48,942 nt of DNA. It comes from Myxococcales bacterium (GTDB taxonomy: Bacteria; Myxococcota; Polyangia; Polyangiales; Polyangiaceae). Positions within the stretch are counted from its first letter, which is position 1. The number at the start of each line of letters is the position of its first letter. Position numbers and translations under genes: made by a program. The DNA is taken from the NCBI GenBank assembly GCA_003151595.1, contig PLXW01000067.1, positions 1 through 48,942 of the forward strand, given 5' to 3'. The notes beneath the pieces are model-generated. The model saw only the letters and a list, made by a program, of their open reading frames with translations, searched no databases and was not told the DNA's origin. This document shows positions 1 to 7,730 of the stretch, one piece after another.

Positions 1-1
1 G

Positions 2-457
2 CGCAATACGCACGGGCGAGACGCGCGCGACAAGCGCGCAGCCGATACGCGCGGTGCCGCGGGTGGTGCGCCTGTGCAACGCGGGCGTCGCGCGCGCGGG
101 AGCGCTGAGGCGCCGCCGCGAGGTCGTGACGCCGGTGCTCCGAACGCGGAGCCGAAGTCGCCGCGCTACGGCGGAGGATCGCCCGGGCGGCGCGGATACG
201 ACGTGCGCCAAGACTGGGGTGGGGGAGCAGGACGCGGCCGAACGGCAAACGATCGCGACGACGCGCCGCGAACGGACGCGCCGAGACGCGGCTCGAGCGG
301 CGAGAACAGCCGGCCCAGCGACTCGGTCCGTGCGCCTAGTAACGAGCAGCCGCGCAGCGAGCTCGGTGGCCGCGGCGGTCAGTCGCGAACCACGGGGACC
401 GGCGGCGGCGCCGGTGCGCGCGACGGCGATTACCGCATGCGCAATCGTCGCAAGTAG
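2..457 (+). CDS. C-terminal Arg/Gly/Asp-rich tail of a protein cut by the window edge
   Basis: The frame is open from the first bases and ends with TAG at 455-457, so only the last 151 residues are visible. They are low-complexity and rich in Arg, Gly, Asp and Ser, with several RGR, RGG and GGRGG motifs and a basic end (RNRRK). No folded domain can be seen. RGG-like disordered tails are known on bacterial DEAD-box RNA helicases, other RNA-binding proteins and some secreted proteins; a helicase is a guess only. The frame was preferred over the overlapping frames because it stays open from the window edge and ends just before the convergent gene. The convergent esterase gene ends 13 bases further on. 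Confidence 0.55.
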   Translation, partial: RNTHGRDARDKRAADTRGAAGGAPVQRGRRARGSAEAPPRGRDAGAPNAEPKSPRYGGGSPGRRGYDVRQDWGGGAGRGRTANDRDDAPRTDAPRRGSSGENSRPSDSVRAPSNEQPRSELGGRGGQSRTTGTGGGAGARDGDYRMRNRRK

Positions 458-470
458 TCGTCGGCTGCGA

Positions 471-3401
471 TCACGGCAGATACGGCGTCGCGTCGTACTC
501 GGTCTTCGCGCCGGGGCGCGGGCGTGACGCCAGCGGATCGTCGATCGACGCCGGGAGAGCCCAGTCGTTCGTGAAGAACCCTGCGGCGCGAAACATCCCC
601 GCGCCGAGGAGCACTTGCCCGCGCGAGGGGGCGACTTGCTCGTCCCACACCACGAAGTCCGGGATCAAGTCGGGGAGCGACAGCGCGCGCCACGTCCCCA
701 GGGCGTCGACCCCTTCGACGACGACGACGTAGCGATCGGCGCGCTTCGGATTGGGGCGGACGAAGGCCGCGCCCAGCTGGTTGCCGGTGATCCGCTTGCC
801 GCCGATCATGATCGCATCGCCGTCGATCGCGATCGGCAGCTCCGGCTCGAGCGCACGCACCACACGGTTCGATCGCGCGTTGCCGACGAGAAAGAGCGCG
901 TGGTCGTTGGCCAGCGGCTCGCCGCGCGCGAAGAACTCGGCGTCGCTGATGACGGGGTACTTCACGGTCGTTCCGTAGCGAATCTGCGCCCACGCGCGCG
1001 CCACCTCTTCGTTGGCGCGTGTCTGCGCTGGATCGTCGGCGCCATAGACGAAGAGGAGCGGCGCGTGGAAGGCGTCGCGAATGGGGCCGGTGACGTCGCC
1101 GTGTTTGTAGGCGCCCTCGTGATGCGCGGCGCCCTTCTGCCAGGACGCCCCTTCGCGATGGAGATCGATCGGCTCCGAGGCGTCGAATGCGATCCTCGCG
1201 CCGTCGATGGTCACCGTCGTTCGCGCGGTGGGATCGATCAGCGAGGCGTCGCGGTCCACGCGCAGCGCCGAGATCCCCGTCGTCTTCAACGTCACGCTCG
1301 CGCGCGACGTGACGTCCCCTTCGAGCTCGCCCCACGCATCGCTCGCCGACAGCTCGACGACGTGAGCCCAGGCGTCGTCACCGTCGCGAAGGCGCATCGT
1401 CCGGAAGCGCACGTGACGCGGGTGCGCGACGCGCTTGTGCCCCACGAGCCACTTGGCCCCTTTGAGCCCCTCGTACGTCGTCTGCCAGACGTTGTGCCCG
1501 AGGTCGGGGTGGTCGTGCTTCACCGAGTAGCCGAGCTGGTCGTAGCGATCGATGAGCACGCCGCTGTTCGCCTCGGGGAGATCCTTCGTGCCGTGCACGA
1601 TCCACAGCGGCAGGTTCTCGCCGTTGGCGGCCCACTCGACGTTCGATCGCTCCTCGGCGAGCAAGCGTTCCCACGGGCGCATCGATCGCCCCTGCACGTC
1701 GCGACGCACGAAATAGCTATGGTAGCCGCACAGCGGCGCGGCGGCGGCGAAGCGATCTGGGTGGCGGAAGGCGATGGCCGCGGTGCCGATGCCGCCCATC
1801 GACGGGCCGGTGATCGTGACGCGATCGAGATCGATCGGGTACGTGCGCGTCGCCCAGTCGAGCACGCGCATCACGTCGTCTTCGCCGAGATCGCGATACA
1901 TCGCGTTGCCGTGGCCGCCGGGAGTGACGACGAAGGCGTCGAGCTGCGGCAGCTCTTCGTCGTCCGTGCTCCATCGGCGATCCTCCCAGTCCTGTTCCTT
2001 CCCCTTCGCGTCGCCGCCGAAGAACCAGCGGAGCATTGCCAGCGGGCGCCCGTTCATTCCGTGGAGCGCGACGACGAGCGGCCATCGGCGCTTGGTGCCC
2101 GGCGTGTAGCCGGCCGGGACGTAGAGACCGAACTCGTGGAGCTCGCCGTCGGCGGGGGAGACGTACGCGCGACGAACGGGGCCGGTGCGCCGGTCGTACG
2201 GATCGGCCGCGTGCTCGATCGCGGCGGCGGCGTCGTCGAGCTCGTGGGCTTCGGACTTCTGTGCGTCGGCGTCGGCGTCGCCGTGATCGACGAGATGGGC
2301 GAGGCGCTCGCGAAGATTGCGGACGGAGTCGAGCGAGCCTTCGTGGAACGTCGAGACGCGCGAAGCGGCCGAGGCAAGGGCGCGGTCGGCGTGGGCGATC
2401 GCCTCGCGCGTGGCGCGGCGGGCGAAGAAGGGGAGCTGAATCGATCGTCCGGCGACATCGATGCCGTACACGTAGTCGCCGTCTTCGAGCTTCGTGGCGT
2501 CGTCTTGAACGAGCGGCGGCAACGCGACCACGAGCCCCCCCACGCCGCTCGCGTCGATCGGCACCTCGCCCGCATCGACCTCGATCACGCGCGCCGCGTC
2601 TTTCCCCGCGCGCGCGAGCGACACGTGCACGCGCAGAGGCACGTCGCGCGGAGCGCCCTCGAGAAACTTCACCGTGAGCTTCGGGCGATATCCGTCGGCT
2701 TCGATTCCGCGATCGAGCGACACCCACGACGCGCTCGCCGCCAGCGTGCGGGCATCATCGTGCGCGCCTGGAAGAGTGAGCCAGGCGTTGCTCGGAGCGC
2801 GGAGCGTCTCGTCGACGATGCGCGCGCCGAAGTGCCAGCCGCCGTCCCGTTGGTGAAGCTTGAAGAGGAGCGGGTGATCGCCGGCCGCGAGATCGACCGG
2901 GATCATGTCGTCGTCGTCGCGCTCGGGGCGCGCTTCGTCGCGCGTGAAGACGACGCGCCCGTCGACCGAGGCGCGGAGACCGTCGTCGGCCCCGAGGAGC
3001 AGGTAGTAGCGGCCGGCGCGCGCGACGTGGAGCGTGCCGGCGACGTACGCGATGACGTCGGGTTCGGTGGCGTGCAGGAGCGATTTGAGATCGACGGCCC
3101 CTTCGTTCGAAGAGCCGAGGATCCACGTCGGCCCCTCGCGCACCACGAGCTGGGCTTCGTCGACCCCCTCCGGCGCGCGTTGCAGCGCTTCCGGCGCAGT
3201 GGGCTTCTTCTTCAGCGGGAAGGTCGACGAATGGTACGGCCCGGAGACGAGCCACGCCCCCACGCGCCCATCGGTCGACAGAGCGATCCGCGCGTCCGTC
3301 GATGCACTCGCAGAAACGTCCGCCAGTGTCGTGGCAGACGCCGTTGCCACGGCCGCGAACGCGATCACCCGATGCGCGCGCACTCTGGCCACGCCCGCCA
3401 C
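471..3401 (-). CDS. Secreted alpha/beta-hydrolase (esterase or prolyl-oligopeptidase-like) with PA14-like N-terminal region
   Basis: The protein has 976 residues. The start is a GTG at 3401 preceded by GAGGAG at about 7 bases; the frame is open further upstream but that part lies inside the neighbouring gene. Residues 1-30 look like a signal peptide (VIAFAAVATASATT). Residues around 90-190 resemble a PA14-type sugar-binding fold (AGRYYLLLGADDGLRASVDG). The hydrolase core begins near residue 445 with LVVALHGMNG (oxyanion region), has the nucleophile elbow GPSMGG (Ser near 533), a likely Asp in HGTKDLPE near 604 and a likely His in DLGHNVW near 635. The C-terminal 250 residues contain a second hydrolase-like strand (LLFVYGADDPAQ). 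This is a known architecture among secreted esterases; the substrate cannot be told. The stop of the upstream zinc-ribbon gene overlaps the ribosome-binding site, so the two are probably co-transcribed. Confidence 0.82.
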   Translation of the reverse strand: MAGVARVRAHRVIAFAAVATASATTLADVSASASTDARIALSTDGRVGAWLVSGPYHSSTFPLKKKPTAPEALQRAPEGVDEAQLVVREGPTWILGSSNEGAVDLKSLLHATEPDVIAYVAGTLHVARAGRYYLLLGADDGLRASVDGRVVFTRDEARPERDDDDMIPVDLAAGDHPLLFKLHQRDGGWHFGARIVDETLRAPSNAWLTLPGAHDDARTLAASASWVSLDRGIEADGYRPKLTVKFLEGAPRDVPLRVHVSLARAGKDAARVIEVDAGEVPIDASGVGGLVVALPPLVQDDATKLEDGDYVYGIDVAGRSIQLPFFARRATREAIAHADRALASAASRVSTFHEGSLDSVRNLRERLAHLVDHGDADADAQKSEAHELDDAAAAIEHAADPYDRRTGPVRRAYVSPADGELHEFGLYVPAGYTPGTKRRWPLVVALHGMNGRPLAMLRWFFGGDAKGKEQDWEDRRWSTDDEELPQLDAFVVTPGGHGNAMYRDLGEDDVMRVLDWATRTYPIDLDRVTITGPSMGGIGTAAIAFRHPDRFAAAAPLCGYHSYFVRRDVQGRSMRPWERLLAEERSNVEWAANGENLPLWIVHGTKDLPEANSGVLIDRYDQLGYSVKHDHPDLGHNVWQTTYEGLKGAKWLVGHKRVAHPRHVRFRTMRLRDGDDAWAHVVELSASDAWGELEGDVTSRASVTLKTTGISALRVDRDASLIDPTARTTVTIDGARIAFDASEPIDLHREGASWQKGAAHHEGAYKHGDVTGPIRDAFHAPLLFVYGADDPAQTRANEEVARAWAQIRYGTTVKYPVISDAEFFARGEPLANDHALFLVGNARSNRVVRALEPELPIAIDGDAIMIGGKRITGNQLGAAFVRPNPKRADRYVVVVEGVDALGTWRALSLPDLIPDFVVWDEQVAPSRGQVLLGAGMFRAAGFFTNDWALPASIDDPLASRPRPGAKTEYDATPYLP

Positions 3402-3412
3402 GCCCCGCCTCC

Positions 3413-3886
3413 TCAGTCGGCGAGCGACTGCGCGAGCGTGCGCGACTCGTCTTTGAAGAGGATCTCCACCTTGTGGGCGTCGATCACGCGGAGCACGACG
3501 CCGTCGCCGAACTTCGTGTGGCGCACGAGGTCGCCATAGTTGAAGACGAGCGACACGCGGTACGGCTTGAAGTCGCGCGGAGCCTTGCCGCTGACGGCCT
3601 TCTCCCACGACTGCTCGCGGTTGATCCGCTCCTGCTCGGCCTTCGTCGGACCGCGGGGCGTTCGCGCCTTCACCTGGCCGCTGATCGCCTTCGCATTCGA
3701 GCGCGCCGACGTCTCCGGCTTCTCACCCGGCGTCGCCGCGCGGAAGTTGTGGTGCGACCCGCACGTCGAGCACTCCACGCGCGCCGGCTTCGCGCCGATC
3801 ATCGCGATGATCCGGTGATTCAAGAACAAGCGGCACTTGGTGCACCAGCTATCGACTTCCCCGCCGGCTTTGAGCGCCTTCGCCAT
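3413..3886 (-). CDS. Zinc-ribbon protein with a PcrA/UvrD-like C-terminal Tudor domain
   Basis: The protein has 157 residues. Cys15, Cys18, Cys39 and Cys42 (CTKC and CSTC) form a likely four-cysteine zinc ribbon. The middle is basic and probably disordered. Residues 115-154 (GDLVRHTKFGDGVV, then VEILFKDESRTL) closely resemble the small Tudor-like domain found at the C-terminus of PcrA/UvrD helicases and in CarD-type proteins, which contacts RNA polymerase. A role in transcription or repair by binding nucleic acid or polymerase is therefore plausible but inferred. The gene lies directly upstream of the secreted esterase (11 bases between), which looks like co-transcription without an obvious shared function. 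Confidence 0.75.
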   Translation of the reverse strand: MAKALKAGGEVDSWCTKCRLFLNHRIIAMIGAKPARVECSTCGSHHNFRAATPGEKPETSARSNAKAISGQVKARTPRGPTKAEQERINREQSWEKAVSGKAPRDFKPYRVSLVFNYGDLVRHTKFGDGVVLRVIDAHKVEILFKDESRTLAQSLAD

Positions 3887-3928
3887 GCGCCCCTTCTAGC
3901 AAAGATCGCAGGCGAAACACGAACGAGA

Positions 3929-4414
3929 TCACTCCCGTGTGCGTCGACGTTCGCGTCGTTCTTCGCGCTTGACGTGGACCTGCGTCTTCACTTCCGGCTT
4001 CGTCAGAGGCTTTTTCGGCTCGCCCGGCGTGCCGTCGGCGTTCGGCTCGGTGCCGTCGTTGGGCGTGAAGCGGACGGTCGTATTGATCTCGAATTGGACC
4101 GTCGTAAGCATCTTCTTCATCTCGCCCGACAGGTTCGACGTCTCCAGGAACCCGCGAATCTCGTCCGCCACGACGCGGAAGAGGCCGTTCTTGGTCTCGT
4201 CGACCTGCTGCAGGATGTAGCTCACGATCTCCTTCGGGAGCTTCAGCTCACCGACGAAGTTCTTCAGCGACTCGGGGGAGTGCTGCGCGCGGTCGACGCC
4301 GATCTCGATGGCGCGCTTCAGGAGCTCGGGGATGACCCCTTCGAGCCGCCGACGTCCCTTGGTGGCGCCGCCGCCTCCGCTGCCGCCCGTGTCCGGCGGA
4401 TCCTCATCGCTCAT
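3929..4414 (-). CDS. Small conserved-looking protein of unknown function
   Basis: The protein has 161 residues. It begins with a Gly-rich acidic stretch, then a predicted helical region (about 25-105) with ELLKRAIEIGVDRAQ and LPKEIVSYILQQVDETK, and ends in a very basic tail (KREERRERRRTRE). No catalytic motif, membrane segment or signal peptide is visible. The helical core with a charged tail could be a scaffold or nucleic-acid-associated protein. The ATG at 4414 is the only sensible start. It is followed by the zinc-ribbon gene on the same strand after 42 bases. I do not recognise the family with certainty. Confidence 0.7.
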   Translation of the reverse strand: MSDEDPPDTGGSGGGGATKGRRRLEGVIPELLKRAIEIGVDRAQHSPESLKNFVGELKLPKEIVSYILQQVDETKNGLFRVVADEIRGFLETSNLSGEMKKMLTTVQFEINTTVRFTPNDGTEPNADGTPGEPKKPLTKPEVKTQVHVKREERRERRRTRE

Positions 4415-4484
4415 GATCTTGGCGTATCGCCTGCGCCGCGGCGGGTCAAACCGCGAATCGCCAGCGCGGTCGCGGCGGCGAGGG

Positions 4485-4856
4485 TCAGAGCGAGGTCTCG
4501 AGGATGCGCGCGACGCCCTGCTGGGCGTGCTCGGCGGCCTTGGCCCGCGCGGAGCTCTTGCCCATGGCGCAGAGGAGCATCGGCTGGCCGTTCGCGGTCA
4601 TCGCGCGCACTTCGCACTCGGCGCGGAGCGTCGCGACACGGGCCGGGACGTCGTCGTGCTCGAAGAGCGGGGCATACGCGGCGAGCTCCTCGCAGACGAC
4701 CCATGATCCCGCGCCGGCCACGACCACGCCCGACGCATCGGCGAGCACGATGGCATCCACCGAGCTGTGCGATTTCGTCTGCGCCAGCTGGTAGTGGAGC
4801 GCGACGAGGGGGTCGGTGCTGCGTTGCTTGCGGCGATCTTGGTCGTTCGGACTCAT
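4485..4856 (-). CDS. Roadblock/LC7-like small protein
   Basis: The protein has 123 residues from the ATG at 4856; the longer open frame upstream runs into the divergent pepP region and was not used. The pattern VDAIVLADASGVVVAGAGS followed by a helix (CEELAAYAPLF) and later strands (MLLCAMG) resembles Roadblock/LC7 proteins, which in myxobacteria often regulate small GTPases. The match is by pattern only. No GTPase gene is next to it. The gene is divergent from the pepP gene, whose start is 91 bases away. Confidence 0.65.
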   Translation of the reverse strand: MSPNDQDRRKQRSTDPLVALHYQLAQTKSHSSVDAIVLADASGVVVAGAGSWVVCEELAAYAPLFEHDDVPARVATLRAECEVRAMTANGQPMLLCAMGKSSARAKAAEHAQQGVARILETSL

Positions 4857-4947
4857 GCGCCGATTGTGTGCCTCTCGCCTACGCGCGGCCAAGTTCGCGC
4901 GTTCGCCCTTGACCACCGAGGCCGGTCGGCGCCAGACGTAAGTCACC

Positions 4948-6270
4948 ATGTGCGACTGCGATCGCGAGCTCTTCGCGCGGCGACGCGCCGCTTTTTGCGA
5001 GGCGATGGCCAAGGCCGGCAACGGTGAAGCCGTCGCGGTCCTCCCGTCGTCTCCCGTTTTCCCACGCAACAGCGACGTCGATCACGAGTACCGCCAGGAC
5101 TCGGACCTCTTCTACGTCACCGGCTTCGACGAGCCGCAGAGCGCGCTCGTCCTCGGCGCGAGCGACAAGAAGTCGACGTTGTTCGTGCGCCCGCGCGATC
5201 CGGAGCGCGAAGTCTGGGACGGGCCGCGCGCCGGCGTCGACGGCGCGAAGGCGAAGTTCGGCGCGGACGAGAGCTTCGTCATCGCCGACTTGAAGGAGCA
5301 GTTACCGAAGCTCCTCCAGAACAAGCGCCGCCTATACTACCGCCTCGGCCGCGATCGCGCGTTCGACGACGAGGTGCTGAGCGCGATCGATCGCACCCGG
5401 GCGCGGGCGCGCATGGGGCTCTCGTGGCCGACCGAGATCGTCGACCCGGGCGAGATCCTCCACGAGATGCGCCTCACCAAGGACGCCGCCGACCTCGCCG
5501 CGATGCAGAAGGCGGCCGCCATCACCAAGGAAGCGCACATTCGCGCGATGGCGCGGACGCGCGTCGGGATGCACGAGTACGAGGTGGAAGCGCTCCTCCT
5601 GGAGACGTTCAGGAAGCACGGCTCGGAGCGTCCGGCGTACGGCAGCATCGTCGGCTCCGGCCCGAACGCGACCATACTCCACTACCGCGCGAACAACCGC
5701 GAGATGGGGGCGAACGAGCTCCTGCTCATCGATGCCGGCTGCGAATACGGCTACTTCGCCAGCGACGTCACGCGCACGTTCCCGGTGAACGGCAAGTTCA
5801 CCAACGAGCAGCGGGCCATCTACGAGATCGTGCTCGAGTCGCAGCTCGAAGGCATTCGCCTCACGCGCACCGGCGGGTCGATCGAAGAGATTCACAAGGC
5901 ATGCGTGCTCGTCATCACGCGCGGCCTCGTGAAGCTCGGGCTCCTACAAGGGGAGGTCGACAAGCTGATCGAGACCGAGGCGTACAAGCCGTTCTACATG
6001 CACCGCACGAGTCACTGGCTCGGGATGGATGTGCACGACGTCGGTCGCTACTGGATCGACGGCAAGCCGCGCACGCTGGCGCCGGGGATGGTGCTGACCG
6101 TCGAGCCGGGGATCTACATCGGGCGCGACTACGACAAGGTGCCCGCCGAATGGCGCGGCATCGGCGTGCGGATCGAGGACGACATCCTGGTGACCGAGGG
6201 CGACCCGGTCGATCTCACGGCGGGGATTCCGAAGACGGTGGCCGAGATCGAGAAGGCGTGCGCGGCCTGA
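4948..6270 (+). CDS. pepP: Xaa-Pro aminopeptidase (M24B)
   Basis: The protein has 440 residues, the usual length for PepP. It removes the N-terminal residue when proline is second and uses two metal ions, usually manganese. An AMP_N domain fills about residues 1-130 (HEYRQDSDLFYVTGF). The pita-bread catalytic domain follows. The five metal ligands can be placed: Asp near 263 in IDAGCEYGYFASD, Asp near 274 in SDVTRTFP, His near 356 in HRTSHWLGMD, Glu near 386 in TVEPGIY and Glu near 410 in RIEDD. The product is cytoplasmic, with no signal peptide. The 3' end overlaps the convergent DUF2062 gene by 56 bases. Confidence 0.95.
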   Translation: MCDCDRELFARRRAAFCEAMAKAGNGEAVAVLPSSPVFPRNSDVDHEYRQDSDLFYVTGFDEPQSALVLGASDKKSTLFVRPRDPEREVWDGPRAGVDGAKAKFGADESFVIADLKEQLPKLLQNKRRLYYRLGRDRAFDDEVLSAIDRTRARARMGLSWPTEIVDPGEILHEMRLTKDAADLAAMQKAAAITKEAHIRAMARTRVGMHEYEVEALLLETFRKHGSERPAYGSIVGSGPNATILHYRANNREMGANELLLIDAGCEYGYFASDVTRTFPVNGKFTNEQRAIYEIVLESQLEGIRLTRTGGSIEEIHKACVLVITRGLVKLGLLQGEVDKLIETEAYKPFYMHRTSHWLGMDVHDVGRYWIDGKPRTLAPGMVLTVEPGIYIGRDYDKVPAEWRGIGVRIEDDILVTEGDPVDLTAGIPKTVAEIEKACAA

Positions 6271-6691
6271 GGGCGCGGCGTCTGGCGAGCAGGTAGGCGA
6301 CCGCTCCGATCGCGAAGGCGAGCACGAGACCGACCGGAACGACACCGAGCGACCAGTCGAGCATGTACTCGCCGCGGTGGTCCATCGCGTCGCGCGCCAG
6401 GATCGGCGCCCACTCTCCCGTGCGGGCGCGATGCGCGACCTGGATCTCGGCGAGGACGATCCACGGGAGAAAGAGGAAGAACGAAGCGCGCGAGCCGATC
6501 ATGGCCCACAGGCGGTTCAACCGGAAAAGCGTGGCGAGGCCGAGCGCGATCCAGATGTGCAGGCCGAGGAACGGCGTGCAGCCCACGAAGACCCCGAGCG
6601 CGACGGAGAGGGCCAGCTCGCGCGGCGTCGTGTGCTCGCGGAGGGCGCGGAGCCAGAGATCGCGGGCGCGGTCGAAGAGCTTTCGGAGCAC
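6215..6691 (-). CDS. DUF2062 membrane protein
   Basis: The protein has 158 residues with a GTG start at 6691. The motif TTPRELALSVALGVFVGCTP and the following hydrophobic segments (FLGLHIWIALGLATLF, ASFFLFLPWIVLAEI, VVPVGLVLAFAIGAVAYLL) are typical of DUF2062, a family of small inner-membrane proteins sometimes linked to glycosyltransferases. The C-terminus is basic and Pro/Ser-rich and lies on the opposite strand of the last 56 bases of pepP. It is divergent from xerC (62 bases between starts). The function is unknown. Confidence 0.85.
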   Translation of the reverse strand: MLRKLFDRARDLWLRALREHTTPRELALSVALGVFVGCTPFLGLHIWIALGLATLFRLNRLWAMIGSRASFFLFLPWIVLAEIQVAHRARTGEWAPILARDAMDHRGEYMLDWSLGVVPVGLVLAFAIGAVAYLLARRRALRPRTPSRSRPPSSESPP

Positions 6692-6753
6692 GAAGCCACG
6701 GAGGGTAGCCGGAAAGTTCGTGGGGTTCGCGGTCGCGTGGTAGCCGATCGATC

Positions 6754-7719
6754 ATGACGCCCCGCGAAGCGGTCGCGCGCTTCCTCGTGCATCTCGAGGC
6801 GGAGCGAAACGCGTCGCCGCACACGCGCGACGCGTACGGTCGCGACCTCGAGAGCCTCGCGGCGTTCCTCGACCAGCGCGAATCGCGCGGCGACGGCGAG
6901 TCCGCGCGCCGCGCGGCTCGGTCCACACCAGAGGCTGACGTGAAGAGCATCGACGTGTACGCGCTCCGCGGCTGGCTCGGTGGCCTCGCGCGAACGCACG
7001 CGGCGAGCTCGGTCGCGCGAAAAGTGGCGGCGGTGCGGACGTGGATGGGGTGGCTCCAGCGCATCGGTACGCTCGACGCGAACCCTGCGGACGAGCTGGC
7101 GACTCCCAAGGTGCGCCGCCCGCTGCCGACGTTCCTCGGCGTCGATGCGGCGAAGGACGTGGTCGAAGCGCCGACAGGCGACGAGGCGACGAGCTTGCGC
7201 GATCGCGCGGTGCTCGAGCTGCTCTACGGGTCGGGGCTGCGCGTGGGAGAGCTGGCCGCGTTGAATCTCGGCGACGTGGACATGGCGGCGTGCGAGGCGC
7301 GCGTGCTCGGCAAGGGGCGGAAGGAGCGCATCGTGCCGGTCGGCGGGAAGTGCGCCGAGGCGCTGCGCGCGTGGCTCGACGTGCGGGCGTCGGTCGTGCA
7401 TCCGAAGAAAAAGACGCAGGACCCACGCGCGCTGTTCCTCTCGACGCGCGGCGCGAGGCTCGGCGTGCGCGCAGTGCAGCTCCTGGTGCACAAGTGGGGA
7501 GCGCTCGGCGCGGGGCGCGCGGACCTGCATCCGCACGCGCTTCGTCACACGTGCGCGACGCACATGCTCGGCGGCGGCGCCGACCTGCGCGCCATTCAAG
7601 AGATGCTTGGCCACGCATCGCTGTCGACGACGCAGCGCTATACGCACGTGTCGATCGAGCACCTGATGAAAGTTTACGATCACGCGCATCCCCTCGCGCG
7701 TGCCGCGAAGAGGCGCTAA
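6754..7719 (+). CDS. xerC: Tyrosine recombinase XerC/XerD
   Basis: The protein has 321 residues. It resolves chromosome dimers at dif by site-specific recombination together with a partner Xer protein. The N-terminal SAM-like core-binding domain starts with VARFLVHLEAERNASPHT. The catalytic set is complete: Arg near 163 in GSGLRVGELAAL, Lys near 187 in GKGRKER, His-x-x-Arg near 262-265 in HALRHTCATHML, His near 287 in LGHASL and the nucleophile Tyr near 296 in TTQRYTH. Residues about 47-60 (GDGESARRAARSTPE) are encoded by a palindromic repeat element also seen in two other genes of the window. XerC versus XerD cannot be separated by eye. The GTG proposed for the next gene is 11 bases past the stop. 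Confidence 0.92.
   Translation: MTPREAVARFLVHLEAERNASPHTRDAYGRDLESLAAFLDQRESRGDGESARRAARSTPEADVKSIDVYALRGWLGGLARTHAASSVARKVAAVRTWMGWLQRIGTLDANPADELATPKVRRPLPTFLGVDAAKDVVEAPTGDEATSLRDRAVLELLYGSGLRVGELAALNLGDVDMAACEARVLGKGRKERIVPVGGKCAEALRAWLDVRASVVHPKKKTQDPRALFLSTRGARLGVRAVQLLVHKWGALGAGRADLHPHALRHTCATHMLGGGADLRAIQEMLGHASLSTTQRYTHVSIEHLMKVYDHAHPLARAAKRR
6891..6937 (+). repeat. Dispersed hairpin element, copy A (inside xerC)
   Basis: The element reads CGACGGCGAGTCCG, continuing into the hairpin CCGCGC-GCC-GCGCGG (6902-6916), and ends with CTCGGTCCACACCAGA (6917-6932). It is nearly identical to 22536-22581 and clearly related to 15467-15510. Here it is translated in frame as part of XerC, between the first helices of the core-binding domain. 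Confidence 0.7.
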
Positions 7720-7730
7720 GAAACGCGTTC

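Noticed and set aside
615..3539. Long open frame on the plus strand opposite the esterase gene
   Set aside because: It is a shadow of the minus-strand gene caused by high GC; it shows no domain, whereas the minus strand has a signal peptide and hydrolase motifs.
6754..7719. Xer-type recombinase as the integrase of a mobile element
   Set aside because: Length and motifs fit housekeeping XerC/XerD, neighbours are ordinary genes, and no attachment repeats or phage genes were found.
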